Shown here piece by piece: positions 7,838-20,100 of a stretch of 20,594 nucleotides of DNA (positions are counted from its first letter, which is position 1; every line of letters starts with the position of its first letter). Below the pieces are notes generated by a model. That model was not told where the DNA came from. It made no database searches and saw nothing but the letters and a program-made list of their open reading frames with translations. Source of the DNA: a virus; the IMG/VR virus record IMGVR_UViG_3300025131_000540, positions 1-20,594 of that record. One strand, 5' to 3'. Made by a program: the position numbers and the translations under genes.

Positions 7838-9631
7838 ATGACAAAAAAGATTGTACCAATAGATTACACTAATAGAGATTTCGACTCTATTAGAGAAGCG
7901 TTAGAGAATTTTACCAAGAGATACTATCCAAATACCTATCGAGATTTTAATCAAGCGTCCTTTGGCTCTCTCATGTTGGACACAGTTGCCTATGTAGGTG
8001 ATATTCTATCTTTTTATTTAGATTATCAAGTAAATGAAAGTTTTTTGGACAGTGCCATAGAATATTCCAACGTCCAGCGAATCGCCCGGCAACTTGGATT
8101 TAAGTCAAGCACCAACCCGTCGTCTCATGGAATCTTGACATTTTATATTGAAATACCCTCCTCGACCACAGGCTTGGGCCCAGATACGTCTCTGAATCCA
8201 ATTTTACAGGCAGGCTCTGTATTCGGTTCTTCGGGTGGCGGGATGTATACCCTTTTAGACGATGTTGATTTCACCGACCCCGCGGCTCAAATAGTTGTTG
8301 GCTCGAGCGACCCCACTACCGGCAATGTGCTTACCTATGTAGTCCGTGCGGTTGGCAGAGCGGTCTCCGGCCGCGGCGGGGTGACAAGAATAGAGTTGGG
8401 ATCTTTTAAAAGATTTCGTAGGGTAAGTTTAGGAAAGATAAACCTAAGTGATATTATCAAAGTAACCGACATAGAAGGAAATGAATACTTTGAAGTCGAT
8501 AATTTATCACAAAATATAATTTACAAAGCAGTCAGGAATACCACAGCAACCAGAAGCACTGTCCCTAATATTTTGAAAGCGGTCCCCGTTGCTAGAAGAT
8601 ATGTGTTGGAAACAGTTGATGGTGAAACCTTTTTACAATTTGGCTACGGCTCAACTGATAATAATTTGACAAATCCGGTCGTCGACCCCACAGAAGTGGT
8701 GTTGGACTTAAGTGGTAGAAATTATACAACAGATCTGGAATTCGATCCAACAAAATTAATAAGTACGGATAAGTTTGGGATTGCTCCCTCAGATACTACT
8801 TTAATAATAGAATATCGTTTTAATACGACTCAAGACGTGAATACAGCAACCAATACGATTTCAGACGTTATTGAAGGAAATTTTAAATTTGCGAATCAAG
8901 GAGCCCTATCTCCCGTTAAAAGAGACGTGGTCATTGGTTCCTTGGAAGTGAGTAACGAAAATCCATTTGTGGGGGATGTCTCTCTTCCCTCATCGGAAGA
9001 AATTAAACAAAGAGCATACGGTTATTTTGCTACACAGAATAGGGCCGTGACGGCGCAAGATTATCAAGCGCTAACGTACAGCATGCCAGCCAAGTATGGG
9101 GCGATTAAGAGATGTGCCGTTGGCAAAGACGCGGATGAGTTTAAACGAAACATTAATTTGTATGTTATATCAGAAACAAGCACGGGTAAATTAACTTTGG
9201 CTAATGTCACATTAAAAACAAACCTTAAGAACTGGCTTCTTCAACACAAAATGATTAGTGATACGATAGACATTTTAGATGCCAGAATAGTTAATTATAC
9301 TCTTCATTATGAGGTAATGCCAACTCTCAACTCGAATCGTTTTGAAGTTATTAATCAATGTAATAGGGCAGTAGCGAAAGAATTTACAACTATTTTAGAT
9401 ATCGGAGAACCGCTTTTGTTGAGCGATCTGTATAGAGTTTTACAGCCAGTTCCTGGTGTTCTAGACGTTATTTCGGTGGAGGCAAGACTTGCGGACGGAC
9501 CCCTATATTCTGTTTCAAGTTATGATTTTGACGCGGCTTTATCGGCAGACGGAAGAATGGTACTCGCCGATAAAAATGTTATTTTTGAGCTAAAATATCC
9601 TAATCTTGATATTAAAGGATCTGTTAGGTAA
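7838..9631 (+). CDS. Baseplate wedge protein, gp6/baseplate J-like
   Basis: This 597-residue protein begins with a typical gp6/baseplate-J opening: PIDYTNRDFDSIREAL, then the hallmark MLDTVAYVGDILSFYLDYQV at about residues 47-66, then RIARQLGF. The middle is a beta-rich domain, including the FLQFGYGSTD loop typical of this family. The C-terminal part has the usual sequence of PSSEEIKQRAYGYFATQNRA, VTAQDYQAL, then helices (KTNLKNWLLQH) and LLLSDLYRVLQPVPGVLDV. Known homologues dimerise and form the inner ring of the baseplate wedge that opens on contraction. A GGCAGG ribosome binding site precedes the ATG by about 8 bases. The stop codon directly abuts the next start (TAAATG), implying a co-translated unit with the DNRLRE-like protein. 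Assignment is from recognisable family pattern and neighbour order; confidence is high. Confidence 0.9.
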   Translation: MTKKIVPIDYTNRDFDSIREALENFTKRYYPNTYRDFNQASFGSLMLDTVAYVGDILSFYLDYQVNESFLDSAIEYSNVQRIARQLGFKSSTNPSSHGILTFYIEIPSSTTGLGPDTSLNPILQAGSVFGSSGGGMYTLLDDVDFTDPAAQIVVGSSDPTTGNVLTYVVRAVGRAVSGRGGVTRIELGSFKRFRRVSLGKINLSDIIKVTDIEGNEYFEVDNLSQNIIYKAVRNTTATRSTVPNILKAVPVARRYVLETVDGETFLQFGYGSTDNNLTNPVVDPTEVVLDLSGRNYTTDLEFDPTKLISTDKFGIAPSDTTLIIEYRFNTTQDVNTATNTISDVIEGNFKFANQGALSPVKRDVVIGSLEVSNENPFVGDVSLPSSEEIKQRAYGYFATQNRAVTAQDYQALTYSMPAKYGAIKRCAVGKDADEFKRNINLYVISETSTGKLTLANVTLKTNLKNWLLQHKMISDTIDILDARIVNYTLHYEVMPTLNSNRFEVINQCNRAVAKEFTTILDIGEPLLLSDLYRVLQPVPGVLDVISVEARLADGPLYSVSSYDFDAALSADGRMVLADKNVIFELKYPNLDIKGSVR

Positions 9632-11128
9632 ATGTCAATTCTAAGATATACGGCCAGTGCTGATACAACTATTGCTAACGCCTTCGAAGCAAACCTTTCT
9701 ACTCGCGGAACTGGATCTAATATGGGTTATGCCGATTCGCTTGAAATATTTTCTATCTATGGACAAAAATCCGGATCAGCCCTGGGACAATCTCAGGAAC
9801 TTTCCCGTGCGCTTATTAAATTTCCCACAACAAAGATGTCCTCCGACAGGACCGCGGGGACGCTTCCAGTTTCTGGCAATGTTTCATTCTATCTAAAAAT
9901 GCATAATGCACGCCACCCCTTTACATTACCACAGAATTTTAATTTAGTTGTAGCTCCTGTATCTAGATCGTGGTCAGAGGGCTCGGGCCTCGATATGGAA
10001 GAATATCAAGATATTGGTTCTGCAAATTGGATTAAATCTGGCGATAACACCACTTGGACATCCATCGGGGGCGATTATTTAGCAACTTCAAATTATAATG
10101 TGTCGTTTCCGCAAGGCTATGAAGACATTGAGTTGGATGTAACACAAATAGTGGAACAGTGGATGGGAGGTGCGGTTAGTAATAATGGGTTTGGCATTAG
10201 ATTGACAGCCAGTCAAGAGGGGTACTATTCTAGTTCTACTGGCCAGAATACCTCTGTTTTAATACATAATGCCGGTGGAGCGACTGAATCATATTATACA
10301 AAGAAGTTTTTCTCGCGCTCAACCGAGTTTTTTTTCCGGCGCCCAGTAATCGAGGCGCGCTGGAATTCGTCTGTTCGTGATAGGAGAGAAAACTTTTATT
10401 ATTCTAGCTCTTTGGCTCCGGCCACTGATAACTTAAATACCTTATATTTATATAATTATATTAGAGGCCGCTTAGTCGATATACCTGCAGTTGGACGTGG
10501 CTCAATTTTGGTATCTTTGTATTCTGGTTCTACCGCGGCTCCAACCAGCTCGGCACTTGTATTGTATGACGGCAACACTAATATAACGGGTGGGTGGGTT
10601 AGCACTGGAATTTATTCTGCATCCATGGCAATTACTGCCGCGGCCACACCCTTGCAAGTATTGCTCGATGTTTGGCATGCCGGAACCACAGAATATTTTA
10701 CTGGCTCAATTTATCCGGAGAAAATGCCCACCTATAGTTCAGCGCCGACATTTAATAAGGTGACAAGCATCAAAAATCTTAGAAAGTCTTACTCTACTGA
10801 AGAAAAGGCAAGATTTAGATTATTTATTCGTGACAAAGATTGGAACCCAACGATTTATACAGTCGCAAAGTCAGTCAATCCAACCGATATTATTGAAAGC
10901 GGAGCGTATGCCATATCAAGAGTTACAGATAACTTGCGCGCCATTTCATATGGAACGGGCAGCGACCTACAGACTTTGATGTCGTACGATGGCAACGGCA
11001 ATTATTTCGACTTAGAAATGTCTTTATTGGAGTCTGGATATATGTACCAGATTAATCTAGCATATTATAATGACTCAATTTCTACTTGGGTGGAACAACC
11101 TTATACGTTTAAATTTAGAGTTGAATAG
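9632..11128 (+). CDS. DNRLRE-type beta-sandwich virion protein (probable baseplate accessory or adhesin)
   Basis: The N-terminal roughly 240 residues of this 498-residue protein match the DNRLRE/carbohydrate-binding beta-sandwich pattern. It opens with YTASADTTIANA, then a G-rich NMGYADSLEIF segment, LSRALIKFP, SRSWSEGSG, and IELDVTQIVEQWMGG followed by NNGFGIRL (about residues 165-190). The rest is beta-rich with many Ser, Thr and Tyr; no catalytic motif, signal peptide or membrane segment is seen. The start codon abuts the stop of the gp6-like gene (TAAATG) with AGG just upstream, so the genes are probably co-translated. The giant LamG gene follows after 10 bases. DNRLRE domains are mostly known from secreted bacterial surface proteins, so the role as a baseplate-rim or host-contact protein is inference from position and fold. 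Confidence 0.75.
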   Translation: MSILRYTASADTTIANAFEANLSTRGTGSNMGYADSLEIFSIYGQKSGSALGQSQELSRALIKFPTTKMSSDRTAGTLPVSGNVSFYLKMHNARHPFTLPQNFNLVVAPVSRSWSEGSGLDMEEYQDIGSANWIKSGDNTTWTSIGGDYLATSNYNVSFPQGYEDIELDVTQIVEQWMGGAVSNNGFGIRLTASQEGYYSSSTGQNTSVLIHNAGGATESYYTKKFFSRSTEFFFRRPVIEARWNSSVRDRRENFYYSSSLAPATDNLNTLYLYNYIRGRLVDIPAVGRGSILVSLYSGSTAAPTSSALVLYDGNTNITGGWVSTGIYSASMAITAAATPLQVLLDVWHAGTTEYFTGSIYPEKMPTYSSAPTFNKVTSIKNLRKSYSTEEKARFRLFIRDKDWNPTIYTVAKSVNPTDIIESGAYAISRVTDNLRAISYGTGSDLQTLMSYDGNGNYFDLEMSLLESGYMYQINLAYYNDSISTWVEQPYTFKFRVE

Positions 11129-11138
11129 TAATTAGGAT

Positions 11139-14100
11139 ATGAGCTTTAAAACTTTATTTGATAAAGCCAACGCGGCCTCATCTTTATCCAATAAGTCTGC
11201 ACAGGATATCGGTGCAGAAGTTGAATCTGTTGGATATCACACAGAGGACATGAAAAAAGAAGCGCGGTTTATTCCGCGTGTAGACTTTTCAAGGCCAGAA
11301 AATTTTGCTCGTTATGGGTCCGCAGAAGAGTATTATCAACAATCGCTCGAGCGCATATGGGAAACGTATCCATATGATGGTTCTCTAAAAGAAAAATTGC
11401 AGTGGGAAAATGATTCTACTGAGATAGATCTTCATATTTTTGATAATTTATATCCTCGCACTAATGGATATATTAATTTTTCTGCTAAAGGGTGGGGATC
11501 CCTTCAGGGCTCGAAGAGGGATGGCTATGGTCTCTCGGACGGTAGAGAGTACATCTATTTTAAGGGAGGCCCACACCCCAGTACTGACAGTACAACATCC
11601 TTATCGACAAAATTTACGGGATCAAATTATTATGAGCCAGACGCCAATCGCGCCAGTAATCTACATTTTGATCTTAAGAATAAAGGCACTACAGTTGAGT
11701 TTTGGCTTAAAAAAGAGCGGTTCGATCCCGACTCAACAGAAAAAGAAGTCATTTTCGATCTTTGGAATGGTGAAGCCCCCGGATCCTCAGACTATGGAAG
11801 GTTTAGAATTGAATTAACGGGCGCCACCGATGGGGTTGGTCCGTTTAGAGTTACAGTAATGTCGGGCACTACAGGAGTTATCAACGCTTCAGTTGCCGCT
11901 ACTGCCTTTACTACCGCTTCAGTTGCCGACAATGCATGGCACCATTATGCGCTTTCTTTGAAGACACCCCAGTCCACCACCGCCCAGAAATCGGTTCTAT
12001 TTGAGGCCTCGACTTCGGATAGAATAAATATAGGCGCCAGCTGGGAATCTCCGATCGGCGGAGAGACATCAGCAGCGCGCCCGTTTACTCTTGCAGCATG
12101 GGTATATATAGACCCAGATACGACCGAGGCCACTCCTATGGTGCTTAGCTTCGGCCACAACCGCACCTTCAAATATAACCTTTCCACTGGAAAATTCGAG
12201 TTTGTGATTCGAGATGACAGTTTGTCGTATACAACGGCTACAACAACCAACATTATTTCCAAGGGACAATGGCATCATGTTGTGGCCACCTATAGCGGGG
12301 GGAGTACGTATGGCGATGGCGTAGGCACCATGAAGATATACATCGATGGCGTTCATGAGACCAGCGCGCCCACCACGGAGACATCCGCGAAGGCCATCGT
12401 GGCCTCGACAGGCTACATCGGCGGGTGGGGCACCCCATCGCATAGCAACTTCTGGGATGGATATATTGATGAGGTAACCATCTGGAGTGCGGCGCTAACC
12501 GCTGCCGAAGTTACCGCCGTTTATAATAATGGCATACCCAGCAGCCCCACGGCCACCGGGATGCCCTCTTCCCTTCTATCATGGTATCAGATGGGAGACA
12601 ATGCCAATGATAGTCTTGATGGTACCACTTCCGCCTCGTCGACTAATAAGATTGTTGATAAAAAAGGCGGCAGGGACGGATATTCTGATAATGGCTCTAT
12701 GGCTGCAAACCAAATCGTTTCTTATTCGGCAGCCAATAGCTCGCTTAAGACAAAATTTTATGTCGATGGCAACTTAAATAAAGAGGATCTTTTTAGTACT
12801 GGCCTGCTTAGCCTTGATTCCTCTAACATTAACGAGGTTTCGGGCGCCCTTCGAGCATACATCGGCGCATTAATTACATCTCCATCCGCGTCCTCGGCAC
12901 CACAGTATGCAGGAAAATTATCTGCTTCGTTGGATGAATTTCGTTATTGGAAAGCTCAAAGAAGTTCAAAAGATATTGGGCGCTTTTGGTTCGACCAAGT
13001 TGGTGGGGGTACCAATACCGATCCCGAACCATTTACAGACACACAAATATCAGTTAATACTAATTTAGGAGTTTATTTTAAATTTAACGAAGGCATTGTG
13101 GGCAACACATCGACAGATAGTATTGTATTAGATTATTCAGGCCGCGTTTCTAACGGCGCCTGGACTGGATATAGTGCTGGGTCTCGTAATACTGGGTCTG
13201 CTATTGTGGAGTCAAGCGCGGCAACAAAAGAATTTAAAGATCCCATAATCTATTCCGGACACACAGACGTAGTAAATCTTCAGAATAGTTTGAGCATATC
13301 TGGCTCCGATCACGATGTTGGCAATAATGCTTTAATTTACAACTCAATTCCTACCTGGATAACAGAAGAAGACACAGCCGGCCAGAAACATTTAAAACAA
13401 TTAACTCAGATAATGGCAAGTTACTTCGACACCTTGCATCTCCAAATTGAATCATTGAACAGCCTGAAGGATGTGCAATATGTAAGCGGCAGCGACAAAC
13501 CCCTTCCTTTTGCGGCAAAATTATTAGATTCTCATGGGTTCATATCCCCAGAAATATTTTTAGATGCTGATGTTCTGGAAAAACTGGCCGATCGAAGTGA
13601 AGATCGTTTATACGATAAATCCCTATCTGATATCAAAAATATTATTTATCAAAACATATACAATAATTTAACATTTATTTATAAGTCAAAGGGCACAGAA
13701 AAATCATTTAGAAATCTTATTCGTTGTTTTGGTATAGATGATGAATTAATAAAACTTAAGCTTTATGCCAAAAATACAGACTTTGAATTTAGAGAAAACC
13801 GCAGAATATTGTCGGTTGCCAACAAGTTTGTTAATTTTAACACAGGATTAAATACTAATGCAACTGTCTTTTCTTTCAAAGAGAGTGGCAACCCGGATAC
13901 CACAGGTATTATACCAGAAGTTGCAGCATTAACTGACGGCTTTGCATTTACATTAGAAACAGACCTCTTTTTCCCCAAAAAGCGTGAAATAACAAATCCT
14001 GCATATTTTAATACTAATGTTATCTCATCTTCTTTGTTTGGCATACACGGTACCCTAGATGCTGCAACCGCATCGACTGATACTACATGGCCCGTTGCGT

Positions 14101-17100
14101 TTTCCACTTCATCTTGGACAACAAATGAGGCGGTTAATTTTCAAGTGTATGCAGTCAGGGACGAGCTTAAGTCTAGAAATGTTAGGTTTGTTTTAACAGG
14201 TACCGCCGGCGGAGAAGTTCCTCGTCTTGAGTCGGACTTGTATGAAGATACATATAATGATGTAAATTGGAACTTGTCTGTTCGAATAAAGCCTGAGAAT
14301 TATCCTTTAACAACATTAAAAAATACCTTTAATACTGGACACTATACAGTTGAACTTCACGGAATTAAGGCTCAATCGGGTGAGATAACAGACACCTTTA
14401 CCATATCCGGATCTGTTCTGTCTGCAAGTAATAGCTTTATTACGGGAAGTCGTCGAGTATTCGCCGGCGCGCATAGAACAAACTTTACTGGCGCAGTTTT
14501 ACAATCTAGTGATGTAAAACTGGAGGCATGTCGTTTTTGGCTTGATTATGTTGAAGACACAGCATTACGTAATCACGTTTTAGATTCTGAAAACCATGGC
14601 CCGCTGCAGCCATCGGAATACGCTTTCCCGTTTGAAGTTAGCGGCGCCTACAACGATCTCAAAAAAGCAGATACCCTAGCCTTTAACTGGGAGTTTAGTG
14701 CCAATACAGGGTCCAACGCATCTGGCGAATTTATTATTGCTGATGAAACGTCGGGCTCGGCCACTATAGCTAATAATAGATTTGGCGTCTTAGGACCAAT
14801 CGTTGGCAAACAATATAGTGGCAAAGGCTATGGCTTCGAGGCTTCATCTACTTCGCCCATTTCTAAAGAGTCTGTGGTTGTTTCAAGATTAAATGAATTG
14901 GAAACGATCGCCCCGGCAGAAATGATCAGTGTTCTCAGCACCGAAGACCAGCAAGTATTTAAGATTGATTCCCGCCCGGTAAATTATTTTTTCTCTTTTG
15001 AGAAAAGCATGTATAACACAATCAGCGAAGAGATAGTAAATTATTTTGGCACTTTAAAAGATTTTAATAATGTTATTGGATCCCCGGTTGAGCGTTTTAG
15101 AGGACGGTATAAGTCCATGGGGGTACTCAGGCAAAGGTTTTTTGAAAAAATTAAAAACGATGAAATTGATTTTGATAAATTTTATGAATTTTATAAATGG
15201 TTTGATTCGTCACTCTCCTTTATGCTCGGCCAGTTGGTACCGGCGTCGGCCGATTTTGCTGAAAATGTTCGTACGATTGTCGAAAACCACGCTTTAGAGA
15301 GGAATAAATATCGAAACAAAGTTCCCTTTTTAGATAAAGAATCCACAGTGTTCGAAACAAATCTCTTTAGCAACGTTGATTACGGGGAAGCCGTTTCATC
15401 TCCGGATGATGATGCCCAAGGTACGGGATTTTATCCTCCTCAGGCCCCGAGCCGCCGCGTTGCTGGTCTATCTACCGCAGGGTATGTCGATAAATGGAAA
15501 TATGTTCATGCACCACCAGACGCGAGTGAAGATGAAAAATATCTTTGGTGGAAACACAAAGCCGAAAAAGAGTGCAATACGGGCCTCTGGGGCGACGGCG
15601 ACATTCGAGTCTGCGAATCTCGAACCAAAATAGCCGATACCATGGGCAGCGCCGATGCACGAGAAAAGGCAAGATGTTATAGATTTTCAGTCGCTGGAAA
15701 CTACTCTTTAGGTGGCGTCGGCTTGTCGTTTAACAAAAGGCCTAATTTTGTTTTTAATGCCACTGCTCCCTTTGGAAGAGTTGTTTCAGGAACAGAGGCC
15801 ATTGAAAACATAATTGTGGCGAAAGCGTCAGAAGTGGAAACACTTTTGGATACTATGGATGAATTTTATCCTTCTTATAAACAGAGACTTGGATTCCAGG
15901 CTGATCCCGATATTAATAAAAACAACAGCTCCGATGCCAAGACGAATGGCACCATAATAGCGCCGTTTAGTCTATATAGTTCTTCTGTGACCACAGGCTA
16001 TAACGAAGAACTTGGCAATTTGTTCAAATCTGGCGTCACAATTACAAATCTACACCACGATTTGGTATATGACAATACGCTTCCTGCGCAGGGGCCCTTT
16101 ACAGAAAGGTTCGTCGGTGGCCGAAAACATCGTCATACTCCAATAAACCAGGGATCCGACGGAATTTATACCCGCGCCGAGGGTTGGCGCATTCAATTTG
16201 GGGGGGTATCCTCTTCTGCTGGGGGGACCTTCACTAGTTCCCTAGCAATGATTCCTCCAGATTCCCGCGGCGCTTCATCAATATCCAGTATTCCAACAGC
16301 TTATAAGTTCAGAGACGAAACCGCCAAGCGGCCAGTCAATATCAAAAATATTTTAATGACCACTGCGTCTGCGGACACGGCTCTCTCTGGGGTGTTGGTT
16401 CATGGTCCTATAGGTAATTATCAAAAGAACTATCAGGTAGTTCAAACAACGGGGCGCACAACCAACGATCCATTTTTTCAAGACCAGTCTTTTGATTTTG
16501 CCCGTTACCCAGAAACCCTAGCCACCCGCGGCCGCTTCCCTCTTGCACCCCAAGGAGGGAAATCTGTTCATTTTGATGGTGGCAATGATTATATTGAAGC
16601 AGGGGTTGCGGGCGGCAGCGATTGGGAGGCTGCTGTCGGCGGCGCCGGGGCAGCTGCGAAGCCTGTTAGCTTTTCAATGTGGTTGAATGCTGACTCGCTC
16701 CCGTCCGGATATTGGATTTTCAAACTCGGCGACACTTCTACCCCAACTTATAGTATGCAAATTAACTCTAGCAAACTTAGATTTGTAGTTGGCAAGAGCG
16801 GCACCGACCCATATGTGTTTTCTTCGACAATTTCAGCTGGGACATGGTACCACGTGGTTGTAACTCTTGCTGCTGGGACCGGCAACAAGCCCAATATGTA
16901 TATTAATGGAGCACTTGATAATGGTACTTTAGGTAGCGCAACTAGCGACAATATAGCGATAGCCGATATACTACGAATTGGAGACGCAGCCCTTTGTTAT
17001 GATGGATATATCTGTGACTTTGCGGTATGGGGCAAGGAACTTTCAGCTGCAGAAGCGTCGACAATTTACTCCGCCGGCGGCCGCATCAACTTGCGACATA

Positions 17101-20100
17101 TTGGGAGTGACAGTCGTACCGGCGGACTAAATCCAACTCCGAACGGTCTAATTGCTTGGTATCCACTTGGAGATGATAGTCGCGATGCCAATGACGGCAC
17201 TTTTCATGATCAAATGGGGTTTGCTAACGGTACTGCTAACAATTTCAGTGAACCGACGAACGCTGACTCTGGCATTTCGCCTGAATTCCCTCCCTACAGC
17301 GCATACGGAAGTCTTATAGAGAACCCGAGAGGCAATCTAGATTATGAGTTGCCTAATCGAACCGGCGCGAATTCCAATCAATCTGTTATTGTAAATCGCT
17401 TTAGTGCAGGCGGTGCTGGCTATGAAGTCAACTCCCCCGGATATATGGACCCAGCGCATGAAGAGATGTCAGTTTACAATGCGTCTCCTTACCGAAGCCC
17501 CCGCACCCTTAACTTTGGAAATACAGGATCTCTTGGACAAGTCTACGGCGAACTTTCAGGCACCATTCAGGTCCGAGATCAGATCGGAAGACCGCGAGGT
17601 CTTAGGCAGCTTTCTAGGCTTCACAGTGGCAGGTTCGGTGCAGATGGAGTCTTCGGGGAAGTGGTGCCTCAGACATATGTGACCGTTCCGTCTTATCATA
17701 AGACCAATCGGAATGCTAAGGTGGTAATGAAAGAGGTCACTGGGCATGCTGCTAAATTTGATAGCCCCTATGAGTCTGGAGTTGGATATGCCCTGGGAAC
17801 TGTGGCTAGCGGCGCGATAGGCGGAGCGGCATACGGTTCTACGCTGTACAACGCATATATGAATTTCACCCCAAATCCTGTCTCCAACTGGTCCATGGCA
17901 ACATGGCTTTATATTGATGCAAACTCGCCCAATATGCCTCCCTCGGGAGATGTCTCAAGTACACCATCCTTGGGTCGGCATAATGTATTTGCTGTTACTG
18001 TTGATAATGGACAAGAGAAAACGTCGCTGTATTATAACCAAAGCGACGACAAAATGGTGTGGCATTACTCAGGCTCTGAAAATGGTCTTATAGAATGCGC
18101 CGGCGCAGCCCCCTTAAATCGGTGGTTCCATATTGCATTGGTTCGCAAACAGGGGCTCAACAACTCAACGATCGACGAAAAGTTTTTGAGAATGTATATC
18201 AATGGTGTTGAAGACTGGCAACTGAGGATCACGGGTAGTGGAACCGGCATATTACAAGTCCCCTTGCAGGTGAACTCGCAACTATCCCTCGGCGCCAGCG
18301 GCGATGGCGGCACCCCCTTGAGGACTTTTAACGCTACGTCATCATATCCGTGGATTGGTTCTATGAGCGAAATGGTGTGGTATGTTCATCGCTCCTTGAC
18401 TACGACACCAATTCAGAGCCTTTATAACGGAGGATATACGTTTGATCTTTTTGATAGTTCAATGGTTAAACAAGCTTCCACAGAAACTGTACGCCAAGAG
18501 TATAATGAATTGGGTCTACCACATCCCTCCACTTCGGGATCCTATCCTACTGATTTATTAACCAATCTTGTCGCGTATTATCGTTTTCATCAATTTTCTG
18601 GCTCTCAAATAGGAGGCACCGATACTTCTTATGGTTATTCGGACAACCCAGCGCGCCATGATGGTGCTGATGCCTGGAACACTCTGGGCGTTCTTAATGC
18701 TATTCAGAAGTGGTTCACTGGGTCTTACCCCACCTATCCAGTCAAAGAGACGCGCAACGCCACGATGCCGCTTTCGTCTGTTTATCTCAATGGTAATGTT
18801 AAATTTGAGAGCACGAATTCACCCAAATATGTGCAGCGATCCATTCAGTATGACAACTTGTTTGTACAGCATCCAATTCCGAGATCTGTGCAACAATATA
18901 GTTGGGTTACTTCTTCTTTACAATCACATCCAGCATATCGTCCCATCCCGGCGCAAGATACTTTTTATGATCTCCAGGCGCCGAGTTGTATAAAAGCCAC
19001 TTCTCTCGAAGGTATCGCTACTCACGGAGATGCTTTTTCTCGGGGCCCTCGTATTCAAAGAGTTAACACTACTAGGTGGGGGCGCCCCACTCCAGTTACC
19101 GGATCAGATAGATTGATGTTTTTCGGTAGAGAGCCCTTGCATGTTGGCTTGAACACAATGATTGTAGACCCTGTAGATACGAGCCTCCATATCCAGGGTG
19201 CCACGGTTGTAGAACCCCCGACCGGAGATCCTACTCCTGAGTGGCCTGCAACGCTTACCCCGCGCCGCCTAGGCGGTCCCCAAACCGTACCGACAAATTA
19301 TGAGGCAACCCCTGTAATCTCTTCTCGTGATGGACAGCACTTTAACAACGTCTGGGGGACAACATATTTTGGGCACATATATGAGTGGGACGCACTTATC
19401 GGCACCGGTTCGACAAATGCAAATCAAATGTCCTGGACATGGTGGATGAGAAGAGACGGTCCGGGCAAGAATGCATATAACTATAATACAGTACACCAAT
19501 ATTCGACCCCTGCGCACTGGCCTAGAATTTTTAATTTTGGTAATTCTAATATGTACGGCTCCGTACGAGCGCAACCAGGCACTTTCTTTACAACGGTCGA
19601 CGATGATGGCTATTTATCGTTATACGCAAGTAACTTCTCGACAGCCACCGGTTCCTGGGTTGTTTGCGACGAAACGGGCGGATCCACTATTGAGAATGGA
19701 AAGTGGTATCATGTTGTAATGACTTATGATGGGTCCTCTGCTTCAAACAATCCTATCTTTTATGTTAATGGACGAAAATACACTGTCTCTGGTTCAGCCA
19801 TCGGCGGATCAGGCGGTAATATAGCTTGCCGTACGCGACCGACTGGTTCATATGTAGGATTATCCTCTAATTTCACCGATATGACTGTAGGAAATTCTTC
19901 TTACTATGCAGGCTATGGCTTGGGTACCGTGCAGGGCACGTGGGATGGAATGTTTGCTGACCTAGCCGTATGGAATACGATTTTGAATGATTCCCAGGCC
20001 GCCGCGTTATATAACAACGGCGCCGCAACAAATATCAAACAGCTTCTCCCGGAGGATTTGGTGGCTTGGTATCGCTTCAGCCCGGGCGCCGGAGACCGCG

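Noticed and set aside
12069-12443. Minus-strand open frames (12069-12443, 12253-12438, 11945-12262) opposite the nested LamG
   Set aside because: They lie opposite a clearly coding LamG region, have no ribosome binding site or recognisable protein character, and arise from GC-rich codons on the other strand.
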